The notes beneath the pieces were generated by a model that was given only the letters and a program-made list of their open reading frames with translations, was not told where the DNA came from and did not search any database. Shown here in pieces: positions 45,390-56,644 of a stretch of 64,000 bases of DNA (the stretch's first letter is position 1; every line of letters starts with the position of its first letter). Source of the stretch: Dactylorhiza incarnata (taxonomy: Eukaryota; Streptophyta; Magnoliopsida; Asparagales; Orchidaceae); the NCBI GenBank assembly GCA_033032865.1, contig JAWHQI010000327.1, positions 1,884,501 to 1,948,500 on the forward strand, read 5' to 3'. A program made the translations under genes and the position numbers.

Positions 45390-48300
45390 TTAGAGAGATC
45401 TAGGGTTAAGAGGGAGAAGAAGGAGAGAATACCTGAATATTATCTTCCATACCATCCAAGAGGGGGTCCAGGTATATTTGTACCCGGACCCAGGGCCGGC
45501 CAACCAAGGGGACGGCCGGCCCCAATGGGGGCTGAACCGGGTGGGTTCAGCCCCCCCTTGGGCCGATTTTATGAAGAGGGGGCTGCCGCCTCCCTCTTGC
45601 CTCTGTCGCCGCTTGTATTGTCGGCCAAATAGCCTGGCCTCGTCCGGGGGCGTAACATTCCCTTCCCCATCAAGAACCAGCTTGTCCCCAAGGTGGTAAT
45701 TGGGGTAAAGCTCCTGGAATTCCAGCAAATCCACCCAGGTGTTGTGTTCGACGGCCAGGTCCTTCCACTTGACCAGCAGCTCAGGACAGTACAACGTGTC
45801 GCGTCGTTTCCACTTAATCAACAGTATGTCCTCAGGAATCGGGCGCAGCTCGCCCCCACTAGTGGCCTCCGGTAGACGGGGGCTGAACTGGATAGTATCA
45901 CCAATCTTCCGCTTCAACAAGGAGACGTCGAAAGTCGGATGTATCCGACACCCTTCGGGCAACGCCAACGTATAAGCAACTGGTCCAACCCGGCGGGTGA
46001 TCCGAAATGGACCATAATAACGGGGTGTCAGCTTCTGATTCGACCGTTGTGCAACAGACAACTGCCGATATGGACGGAGCTTGAGAAACACATCGTCCCC
46101 CACCTGGAATTCGCGCTCTGTTCGATGCCTGTCAACCTGGACCTTCATACGATCCTGTGTTGTCCGGAGATTCTCGCGCAAGGTAGCGAGTGTGCGGTCA
46201 CGATCACGAAGTGCACGGTCAACTGCTGCCACTGTCTTACTACCCGGCTCGTAACTGCTCAGAGAAGGAGGTGGTCGCCCATAGACGACCTCAAAGGGAG
46301 TTAGCTTGTTGGCTGAATGATAGGAAGTGTTGAAGCAGTACTCAGCCCAATGCAACCAGCTCGTCCAAGTCCGCGGCTCATCCATTACAAAGCATCGGAG
46401 GTATGTCTCGACCCCCCGATTTAACACCTCAGTTTGACCATCTGTCTGCGGATGGTGAGTCGTGCTGAAACGCAAGGAGGTCCCCTGTAAACGGAAGAGC
46501 TCCTTCCAAAAGTGGCCAACAAAGGTCGGATCGCGATCCGAGATAATCGCCCGAGGGATGTCGTGTAGCCGAACAATCTCTCGAGCAAAAAAAGCAGCAA
46601 CAGACTCACCGGTGTAAGGGTGGCTCAGTGCGATGAAATGTGCGTACTTTGACAATTTATCAACCACCACCATGATGACCGTCTTACCCTTAGACCGCGG
46701 TAAGCCATCAATGAAATCCATGGAAACTGTATCTCAAATCTGGTGCGGAATCTCTAAGGGCGTAAGTAGCCTGGCCGGGGAGGTTGTCTCGTACTTCTGC
46801 CGCTGGCAACATCACACTACTGAACAAATAATTGGATATCACGTCGCATCCCCTTCCAAAACACATTGGCTCGTGCCCGCTGAAGAGTACGGAGAACATC
46901 GGCGTGGTCGCCCGTCGGGGACGAATGGAACTCATGCATCATGACCGTCCTCCAAGTCGACTGAGAGGGTATGACTACCCGTCCCTGATACAGTCGGTTA
47001 TTCTGCAGATGATAATCGGGGACTGTCTCTCGTGCCTGCCGTAGATCCTCCACAATGCCCCGCAACTCGGGGCCTCGCTGTACCTCCTCCTGAATCTCGT
47101 CAATAGAGTCCAACTGAGGTGTAGAAAGTTGGGCTAGAGCTCCCTCAGGAAAACGAGATAGTACATCAGCAATCTGATTGTCCTTCCCTTGTCGATAAAC
47201 AATCTCGTAGTCGTACTCCAAAAGCTTGGTGACCCATTTCTGTTGGAGAGGGGAAGAGACCCGCTGTTCCAAAAAATGCTTCAAGCTCTGATGATCAGTC
47301 CGAATTTTGAAATGACGTCCCAGCAGGTATGGTCGCCACAATGCCACCGCGTGAATAACTGCCAACAACTCCTTTTCGTAGGCGGAGAGGCCTAGTGTCC
47401 GGGGAGCCAAAGCCTTGCTGTAAAAAGCTAACGGCCGTCCCTCCTGCATCAACACGGCACCTAGTCCCACTCCGGAAGCGTCCGTCTCCACGACGAACTC
47501 CTTGGTGAAGTCCGGGAGTGCCAAAACTGGAGTCGTCGTCATAGCCTGTTTGAGTACCTGAAAAGCTGTCTCAGCGTCATCCTGCCAAGAGAAGGCGTCC
47601 TTCTGTAACAACCGTGTCAACGGCCTGGCGATCTTCCCATAGTCACGCACGAAACGCCTGTAGTAGCCCGTGAGCCCCAAGAAGCCCTGCAAAGCCCGAA
47701 TAGTCTGAGGCCGCGGCCAAAACACCATGCTCTCGATCTTCCGAGGATCGGCTTTTACCCCTTCAGCCGATACCAGATGCCCCAAATATTCCACTTCCTT
47801 ATGGCCAAAGAACACTTCGACCGCTTCGCAAAGAGCTTATGCTGGCGCAAAATGGAAAATACTTGTGCAACATGGCTCAAGTGGTCGTCCCAGGTAGTAC
47901 TGTATATGAGTATGTCATCAAAAAAATTTAGCACAAAGAGACGAAGCAACGGACGGAAGATCTCATTCATATTAGCCTGGAAGGTGGACGGTCCTCCCGT
48001 CAACCCATTGGCCATAACCAAGAACTCATAGTGGCCGTCGTGAGTACGGAATGCTGTTTTGTGGATGTCTTCCTCTCGCATGCGAATCTGATAGTAGCCT
48101 GATCGTAGATCAAGCTTGGTGAACACATTCGCCCCATGTAACTCGTCCAGCAGCTCTTCAATCAAGGGAATCGGAAACATATCCTTCACAGTGATGCTAT
48201 TCAAAGCCCGATAGTCCACACAAAATCGCCAGGACCCGTCTTTCTTTTTAACGAGAATGATCGGAGCCGAGAAGGAACTAGTGTTGGGTCGTATGATGCC

Positions 48301-48693
48301 GGCATCGAGCATCTCCCGTACGCTGCGTTCAATCTCGGCTTTCTGCATGTGCGGGTACCGATATGGTCGGATGTTGGTAGGCTCTGCCCCTGCCTTGAGA
48401 ACAATCTGATGATCCCGGAACCGTAATGGTGGGAGTGTACGTGGCTCCTGAAACACATCAGCATACTGCTCCACCAATGCCCGCATCGGTATAGGTACCT
48501 CAACTGATCATGCGTCATCCGTCCGTACCCCCAACAATACCGCCATCAAACTCCCCGTCCCCTCAAGCTGCTGTAGACCGTGAAGAGAAATCTCCTTGAC
48601 TGGCGAAGATGTGAGACCCTTCAAACAAAACTGTTTCCCCCCTTGCAAGAACTCCATTGTCATCTGATCCCAATCAAACGTAACCCTCCTCAA
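45390..48693 (-). pseudogene. pol: Reina-like pol without protease: RT, RNase H, integrase, chromodomain-like tail
   Basis: The remaining coding sequence starts just before RT (RRVTFDWDQMTMEF at about 48690). RT is in 48486-47755 (RFCVDYRALNS, catalytic FFDDILIYS), ending in a frameshift near 47810. RNase H and the integrase N-terminus are in 47815-46817 (ETDASGVGLGAVLMQ, TDHQSLKHFLEQ). A stop near 46735 separates the integrase core in 46721-45390 (MDFIDGLPRSKGK, SDRDPTFVGHFW, TDGQTEVLN). The same frame runs into GPFRITRRVG and a chromodomain-like part. The integrase frame of 443 residues is still open and extends into the LTR. Confidence 0.9.
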
Positions 48694-48974
48694 CTGTTGC
48701 AGCCCAGTCCCGGCGCCGTGGGATGAGATCCAAAATTATCCGACGCCGGATTCGTAGATCCGCCGTTCTCGCTGCCCACCGGACTCTTCCCCTTCAGATT
48801 TTGCGTTAATAGGGCCTTGATCTCCTCCATGCTAGCGTCGATTCGCTCTTCCAAACGTTGAGTAGACGTTCTCATATTCTCTTCCATGGACGGTACCGAA
48901 TCTGATAGTCCTACGAAATTTTCTTCTAGGGTTTCCAGACGAGAGGCGTCCTCTTGCGTGAGAGTGGTCACCAT
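48690..48974 (-). pseudogene. gag: Reina-like gag N-terminus only
   Basis: 94 codons start at ATG 48974, 15-20 nt after the primer-binding site. The coiled-coil-like start (LETLEENFVGL) matches the gag of the other Reina-like element. The frame then runs straight into sequence that in the relative lies between protease and RT, in another reading frame. Roughly the last two thirds of gag and the whole protease have been deleted. Confidence 0.88.
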
Positions 48975-49269
48975 GGCGGAGAAATGAAACCTCTGATACC
49001 AATTGTTAAGGTGGAAGTGGGAGAGAGAAAGAGAGATCTAGAGATTAGAGAGATCTAGGGTTAAGAGGGAGAAGAAGGAGAGAATACCTGAATATTATCT
49101 TCCATACCATACAAGAGGGGGTCCAGGTATATTTGTACCCGAACCCAGGGCCGGCCGGCCCCAATGGGGGCTGAACCGGGTGGGTTCAGCCCCGTTGTCG
49201 CCTCCCTCTTGCCTCTGCCGCCGCTTGTATTGTCGGGCAAATAGCCTGGCCTCGTCCGGGGGCGTAACA

Positions 49270-49375
49270 GTATGTATGTATATATGTATGTATATATGTA
49301 TGTATGTATATATGTATGTATGTATATATGTATGTATATATGTATGTATGTATATATATATATATATATATTGCC
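49270..49375. repeat. (TATG/TATA)n microsatellite, right part, ending in (TA)n
   Basis: Continues the array interrupted by the Reina-like insertion. TTGCC at 49371-49375 is the target duplication of the copia element. Confidence 0.85.
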
Positions 49376-50924
49376 TGTTGGAACAACCCTATTACTGATT
49401 TGGGCTAGGATTACTATGTGTTGACTAGGATTAAGTTTACCCTCAATGTATAGTCTAAGGGTCATAGCTTTAGGCTGATAAGATAGCTAGAACTTAGGAT
49501 TTCTCTAAGTTTCTGCGTTCGACGAACTCAATACTGCGTTCGACGAATTGCTCTCTGCGTTCGACGAACGGCTTACACTCTGCGTTCGACGAACGGCTTG
49601 CTTCAGTCTCAGCGGTCGACGATCTTCAATACTCAGCGGCTCAGCGGTCGACGAATTCTTCAGTTCGACGAACTCTTACTTGAGATCGACGAACTCCAGA
49701 CTGTGTTCGACGAATCTTTATCAGATGTTCAGTTCGACGAACTCATCCTTCAGGTCGACGAATTCTTATCTCAGCTCGACGAACTTTTTCTCAGTCTATT
49801 CAGATCAGTTATTCTAATTTTCTGAACTCAGTTCAACTATCAGATCCAGTTCTATTCTTCATTTGGAGTTATTCTTCCAGATAAGACAAGTTTTATCCTT
49901 CCTTTATTTTATTCCCTTTTCATTTCCTTCTCTCGAGAAAAATAGTCGTTTGGCTTATTGGAAAAGGATATCATTTATTGTTGAAAAGGAAAGGAATTAA
50001 GATTTGCTGAATCAGTTGAAGTTCTAAGGAAATAATTAATGCAGATTATTATATTTCTATTCAGATATTTGAATTTCAAATCAGTTATCTTCTCTCTAAG
50101 GAAAGAGGATACCAGCAAGAGAAAGAAAAACTGTAACAGAGATAGAAAATATCAGTGCATCAGTCGAGAGAGAAAATATTCAGAAAGAAAAAGAAAGATC
50201 AACTTCCTCAAGCAGCTCATCTCATTCTCTGAGAACTTCTTCAAGATCAATCTCTCAGTTTTCTGCTGCAAGTTTCAAATCTTCAATAGAGCAACAATAA
50301 TCTGAGGAACTTCTGTCTCTCAGATTCATCAGCTTATCAAGGAAGATATCTTCATTCAAGAGAAAGCTCCATCCTCAAGCTGTCAAGAATTTCAATCAGA
50401 TAGGGGGGAGCTTTACACCATCAATCCATTAGAGTCTTCTCTCAGATTGTTGACAGAGAAGAACTTCTTAACCCCTTTATTCCATCTTGTACAGGGTTCT
50501 AACTCCCTTCAAAAGTTAACCCCTTGGTGACAGGGCACCTGAACAAAAACCTGTGGTTTGGTTAGAGCACCTGATCAAAAGCTCCTTGGTGTGTGGACAC
50601 CTGATCAAAAACTCCTTGGTGTGTGGACACCTAATCAAAAACTCCTTGGTGATAGGGCACCTGATCAAAAACCTAGTGGATCCTACCAAGTGTGGTAGAA
50701 GAGTAGACGTACCCAGATTTATTGGGGAACTACTATAAAATCCTTGTGTCCTCTGTGTTGTGATTTTCTGTGTACTGTGCTGTGTGCTTTGTTTTCTTTA
50801 TTTAGTTTTTATAAATCACTCTGCTATACACATATATATCACTATTTTAATTCCGCTGTAAAATTAAGTGAAAACTTTTTAATACTCTATTCTAGAGTAA
50901 CTTTAAGATCTAACCTCACTTTCA
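49376..50924 (+). repeat. 5' LTR of the copia element (1549 bp)
   Basis: It contains twelve TCGACGA motifs between about 49519 and 49790. Five units of a 30-bp repeat (CACCTGATCAAAA...) lie at 50536-50690. A TATAAAA box lies at 50734-50740. Confidence 0.93.
50734..50740 (+). promoter_or_regulatory. TATA box of the copia LTR
   Basis: TATAAAA about 45 bp after the 30-bp repeat array. The same arrangement is in the right LTR at 60889-60895. Confidence 0.65.
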
Positions 50925-51026
50925 ATTGGTATAGAGGGTAGTTGATTATTTACAGGCTAACACCTGAATCATAAAGATCAATTAGATCTTAAATTTATTT
51001 TAGAGTTTTCTTTTTGTTAAAAACTC

Positions 51027-53089
51027 ATGGCACAAAACAAAGAATATTCAAGCACAAGACCTCCTATGTGCAATCTAAGTAAGTTTGCACTATGGAAGGC
51101 AATGATTAGATTGTACATGAATTCTATTGATGAGGATATCTTTAATGTAATTTGACAGGACCTCCAACACCTACAGCAACAAATGTTGAAGCACCAGTAA
51201 ACAACAATGGTGTTCCACCACCTGAGTGGACAGAGGCCCAGAAGAAGCAAAGAAGTGCAGATGCCAAAGCTATGAATATATTGGCACAAACAATGTCTGA
51301 TGACATTTTCCAGAAAGTGGTGGAATGCACTTCAGCCAGGGAAATCTGGATCTCTCTCAACAACATGGTTGAAGGATCAGCAGATGAAAGAAATGATAGA
51401 AGATCTCACTTAATCTCCCAGTATGAAAATTTCAAGAAAGGAGAATCTGGGACAGTTGCTGATATGTACAACAGGCTCAGCCTCATAATCAATGAGCTGA
51501 AGACCTTGGACAAAGTGATCTCTATCACTGAGGTCAATGATAAGATCATTATGTGCTTCCCCAGCACATGAGACTCTAGGATCTGGCCAATCAAGGAAGT
51601 CAAAAGCCTTAATGAGATCTCAACTGAGAGCTTGTTAGGCAAATTCAAATCCTATGAGCAGCTTATCAAAACCAGAGAAGCTGAGCAATCTACTTCATCT
51701 CCAGCATCCAAGAAGGAGAGAAGCATAGTTTTTCAAGCTGAAGAGGAAGAAAAGGCTCCAAGAGATGAGGAGTTCATGAGCCTTCTAGCCAAAAGGTTCT
51801 ACAAGATGGCTAAGAAGGACTTCAGAAAGAAGGACTCCAGATCTAGAGAAAAGTCAAGGTATGACAAATCAAATTCTAAAGAAATTATTTGTTTTAGCTG
51901 CAGGAAACCTGGACATATTCTGTCAGAATGTCCAGAGAATCAGAAGAAAGAAAAGAAAAAGGACAAAGAAGACAAGAGGCACTCCAGCAAGTCTTCCTCC
52001 CACAAACACAAACACAAGGGAAGAGGATTTGTAGCAGAAACCTGGAGTGAAACAGATTCTGAATCTTCATCCAGCTCTTCTGAAGATGAAGATAAATCAA
52101 ATGAGAATGACCAATGCTTGATGGCCATTTATGACTCAAGCAGTGAGTCAGATCTTGCATCTTCATCCAGCTCTTCTGATGATGAAGATAATGAAGAAGA
52201 AAGAAGCTTCTGTATGATGGCTATCAATGCCTCAGCAAACAACTCAGATGAAGAAGAATCAGGATCAGAAGCTGACAATGACAGTGATCAGGTAATTTCT
52301 AATTTTGATTTCAATTCAGTTGAATTCAAAGATGAATTCAAAGTTCTTTGCTTAGACTTAATAAAATCTGAGAAGAAGATAATCACTCTCAGAAATAAGC
52401 TAGCTGAAATGAACAAATTAAGTGAAGAAAATGCTAATCTTAAGAAAGATTTGGCTGCCTCTAGAGAACATATTATTCTCATTGAGAATAAACTATCTGA
52501 GACCAAGAAATTTGAAGAATCCATAAATGGGAGAAGCATCAAACTGATGGACATCACAAGCACAGTAAATGCCGGATTAAATGGCAAACTAGACTTGGGT
52601 GCATCATCAAGTGAGTCACCTCTTATTAAGAAGAACATACTTTCTACACCTATAAAATTCATTTCTGCTAAGAGCAAAGAGGTTGTAGATGCCAGTAAGA
52701 ACAATTCAAGCAAGAATATTAAGAATAAAGGAATTCAGCAGAATTCGTCGAACGAAGCTCGACGAAATCACTTGAATTCGTCGAACTCAGATCGACGAAA
52801 GCTGAACTCAGAGATTCAGTATATATATCCATCGAACGGCACTCGACGAAAGCACATCACTTCGTCGAACGGCGATCGACGAATTCAGCCCAGTTCGTCG
52901 AATGGAAAAGGTACAGAAAATCTGAAGAATTCTTATTCTAAATATACTAAGAATCATTTTACTGAGTGGATAATTCCTCCTAGGAAATATCATCCACAAG
53001 GCTACAAGGATCAGCCTGAAATGTCTTACATTTCTCAGTTTTGTGGTAATACAAAAGGACCCAAGGTAGTCTGGGTCAAAAACAACTAG
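51027..53089 (+). pseudogene. gag: copia gag, large, with zinc knuckle and GTTCGWCGAAC-derived repeats
   Basis: The ATG at 51027 starts a frame (MAQNKEYSS...) that stops near 51149. A 1-bp shift continues in 51152-51571 with the capsid of the UBN2/gag copia type (EIWISLNNMVEGSADER). After a further stop (TGA at 51569-51571) it goes on to 51632-53089. The zinc knuckle CFSCRKPGHILSEC lies near 51890-51930, followed by Lys-rich and Ser/Glu/Asp-rich parts and a coiled-coil-like stretch (about 52340-52510). At 52740-52910 the protein carries five spaced (S/P)SN-x-x-RR repeats whose codons are the TTCGTCGAA/TCGACGAA motif. The large size with long charged tail is characteristic of SIRE gag. Confidence 0.85.
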
Positions 53090-56000
53090 TTTATTTTTCT
53101 GTTTTGCAGGTACACAGCTATCCAAGCAAAAATCAACAATGGTATTTGGATAGTGGTTGTTCAAAGCATATGACATGAAACAAGGCCAACCTGAGCAACT
53201 ACAAGGCAAAGCTTGGACCCAAGGTGATATTTGGAGACTCCAATTGTGGACAAACCAAAGGCTATGGACAGATCAAAGTTGGAGCAGTTACCTTCAAGGA
53301 GGTAGCTTATGTCAAGGGTCTGAAGCACAACCCCATCGGCATAAGCCAGTTATGTGATGAAGGTTATCAGGTAACTTTCAATCATTCCTTATGTCTTATT
53401 ACCAATAATAAGAATATTAATGTGTTATCTGGTATTAGACATGAAAATATTTATTTAGTCAATTTTGACTCTGTCAATTCTGATATTTGCTTATTCAATT
53501 CTATAAGTAAAACAAATGAATTATGACATAAAAGGCGTGGACATATTAACCTTAGAACTATATCTAAGCTTTCTAAGGACAATTTTGTTAGAGGACTGTC
53601 TTCTGGTTCATACAAGAAGGAAAGACTATGCAGGGCTTGTCAATTAAGTAAGCAAACTAGAAGTAGTTTTAAATCTTTATCCAAGAGTGATTCACCTAGG
53701 ATTTTGTACTTACTGCATTTGGACCTTTTTGGACCTACTGCTATACAAAGTCTAGGAGGGAAGCATTACTCTCTAGTTATTGTAGATGACTTCTCAAGAT
53801 TCACTTGGGTGCTCTTTCTTAGGAACAAGTCTGACACCTTCAGTGTTCTGACAGACTTTCTCAGGTCCATCAAAATTGAGTACTCTACTCTAGTTGCATT
53901 GATCAGAAGTGATCATGGCACTGAGTTTGAATCTCTTCTGATGAGAGAATTCTGTGGAAAAGAAGGGATCAGGCAGTGTTTCTCTGCTCCTAGAACTCCT
54001 CAACAAAATGGGGTAGCTGAAAGGAAAAATAGAACACTTATTGAATCAGCAACTACATTGCTTGCTGATGCAAACTTGTCACTCTCCTTTTGGGCAGAGG
54101 TAGTGAACACAGCAAATTATGTGTTGAACAGAAGCCTGATACATAAACTTAAGGGCAAAACTCCCTATGAATTACTTAAGAATAAAAAGCCTAAGGTTAA
54201 CTATATTAAGATATTTGGCTGTAAATGTTATGTGCACAACAATGATAAGAAGTATCTCAGGAAGTTTGAAGCAAAAGCTGCTGAAGGCATATTCCTTGGA
54301 TATTCTCTTTCTAGTAAGACATACAGAGTTTACAACAAATCTACTCTTAAGATAGAAGAGTCCATGCATGTATCTTTTGATGAGTCTAACATGTTAATTG
54401 AGGAGAGGAATACCACCTCTACCAAGAATACTTTGTAGGTACCAGCTCTATGTGAAGAGCTCAATGGACTAGATCTACAGAAAGAAGAATCTTTACTTCC
54501 ATCAACACAAAATCTTGAAGACAGTGAAGAAGAAGATCATCCAGATCTTGCTGACAGTTCAAATGAAATGACAGCTGAACAAACTCCTCAAGTGAATATC
54601 ATTGCTGAACCAACTCTAACTGTTGACCACATCACAGTTAGAGATCATCCAATATCACAAGTGATTGGTGATATTTCAGCAGGTATTCAAACAAGGCATC
54701 AACTACACCAAAATCAGATGCACATTTGTTTCTTATCACAAGTTGAACCTCAAACCATAAAAGATGCAGAACAAGATCCAAACTGGATTCTTGCAATGCA
54801 AGAGGAGCTCAATCAATTTGAAAGAAACAAGGTATGAGATTTGGTTCCAAGACCAAAAAGCCATCCAGTCATTGGCATCAAATGGGTCTTCAGAAACAAG
54901 CTTGATGATCAAGGCAACATAGTCAGAAACAAAGCAAGATTGGTAGCTCAAGGATATTCACAGGAAGAAGGAATTGACTATGATCAGACCTTTGCTCCTG
55001 TTGCAAGACTTAAAGCTATCAGGATCTTTCTGGCCTTTGCTGCATTCAAGAAATTCAAGGTATATCAAATGGATGTGAAGAGTGCATTTCTTAATGGAGA
55101 CATCAAAGAAGAGGTCTATGTGGAACAACCACCAGGTTTTATCTCTCCAACTCACTCCTCTTATGTATTTAAGCTTAATAAAGCTCTTTATGATTTCAAA
55201 CAAGCTCCCAGAGCATGGTATGAGACCTTAGCTAATTTTTTTTTGGAAAACAAGTTCTGTAGAGGCATAGTTGATAAAACCCTATTTTTCAGGATACATA
55301 AAAATCAAACTTTACTAGTTCAAATATATGTAGATGATATTATTTTTGGCTCAACTGATTCAAATTTATGCAAAAGGTTTTCCAACCTAATGCAATCTAA
55401 ATTTGAAATGAGTAGTATGCGTGAACTATCATACTTCATTGGTCTTCAAGTGAAGCAAACTCCTAATGGCATATTCATATCACAATCCAAGTATGCTAAG
55501 GAATTAGTGAAAAGGTTTGGTATGTCTGATGCTTCCACCATGAAAACACTCATGCCCTCAAATGCTGTTGTTCATACTGATGAATCAGGGAAACCTTTTG
55601 ATCAGAAAGTATATAGAGCAATTGTTGGCTCATTACTTTATTTAACAGCAAGTAGACCTGATATAATGTTTGCTACTTGTATTTGTGCTAGGTTTCAAGT
55701 TAACCCCAAAGAATCTCACCTAATTTTCTTAAAAAGAATTTTGAGATATATAAAGGGTTGTCCTAATCTAGGACTCTGGTATCCAACAGCATCAAATTTT
55801 GAATTAACTGGATTCTCAGATTCTGATTATGCTGAATGCAGAGTAGACGGGAAAAGCACATCAGAAACTTGCCAGTTTCTTGGTGATAGGCTTGTGTCTT
55901 GGTTTTGTAAGAAACAAACATTTGTGTCTACATCAACAACTGAAGCTGAATACATAGCTGCAGGCAGTTGCTGCTCACAGATATTGTGGATACAAAATCA

Positions 56001-56278
56001 ACTCCTAGACTATGGTGTCAATCTAAATAATTCAATTATATTTTGTGACAATACTAGTGCAATTATCTATAGCACAAAATCCAGTTCTCCATAGTAGGAC
56101 TAAACACATAGAAATTAGACACCACTTTATCAGAGATAATGTGGATAAAAATAAAATTTGCCTACAATTCATCTCTACTGATTTGCAAAGAGCTGATATT
56201 TTCACCAAACCCTTGGATGAAAAGAAACATATTTTCTTTATAAATCAGCTAGGAATGATAGATGGAGATTCAATCTGA
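53090..56278 (+). pseudogene. pol: copia pol: protease, integrase, RT, RNase H; several lesions
   Basis: The protease motif WYLDSGCSKHM lies near 53140 and is followed by a stop. The integrase zinc-binding region (HKRRGHINL, CRACQLSK) lies at 53525-53650; the TGA at 53524 probably replaces the family's Trp before HKR. The core is in 53704-54438 (LDLFGP, RSDHGTEFES, NGVAERKNR). Stops at 54436 and 54836 precede RT in 54841-56094 ([12 protein letters not shown], catalytic YVDDIIFGS). RNase H follows ([31 protein letters not shown]). A frameshift near 56090 leads to the C-terminal end DLQRADIFTKPL, finishing at 56278. The copy cannot make active enzymes but keeps every domain. Confidence 0.9.
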
Positions 56279-56644
56279 TAAAAAATTAAATTTTCTATTT
56301 ATCCCCTCATTTCGTCGAACGGAGAACTACGAAATGCTATCGTTCGTCAAACGGAGATCGACGATACTTAATAGGTCAGGATCGACAAAGACAAGCGCGA
56401 TGGTCGAACGGAGATCGACGAAAATTATTATTTTTTCGTCGAACGCAGTCAGGCGAAGCCCTAAGTCTTTTCGACTTCTGATTCTATTAGGTTTAGCCGA
56501 ACCCTGTTCTACGAAAGTGTGCGCCCTTCTCCGATCTCTCTATATAATCAAATCTTTCATCTTATTTTATCTTTACGCCTACAGAATTTGCTTTTCCCTC
56601 CAGTTCCCCTTTGCACTTGATCGTTCTCTCTTTTGCAGGTAACA
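56279..56644 (+). promoter_or_regulatory. spacer before the third ORF, with motif repeats and an acceptor-like site
   Basis: The spacer carries several TTCGTCGAACGG / GATCGACGA motifs (about 56310-56450) and ends TTCTCTCTTTTGCAG (56624-56638), which looks like a plant 3' splice site, six bases before the ORF3 ATG at 56645. This suggests ORF3 is made from a spliced subgenomic RNA. Confidence 0.5.

Larger units (their letters stand above)
45349..49269 (-). mobile_element. second Reina-like chromovirus, internally deleted
   Basis: LTRs of 309 bp (45349-45657) and 266 bp (49004-49269) begin TGTTAAGG and end GTAACA. The 5-bp duplication GTATG flanks the element (45344-45348 and 49270-49274), but lies in a microsatellite and is therefore weak by itself. 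On the minus strand the primer-binding site TTGGTATCAGAGG lies at about 48990-49002, and the polypurine tract at about 45658-45672. At 3921 bp it is much shorter than the related element at 34162-39525, because capsid, nucleocapsid and protease are missing. The right LTR lacks about 43 bp present in the left. Confidence 0.92.

Noticed and set aside
49061..49465. Tyr/Ile/His-rich ORF
   Set aside because: Translation of the TATG/TATA microsatellite.
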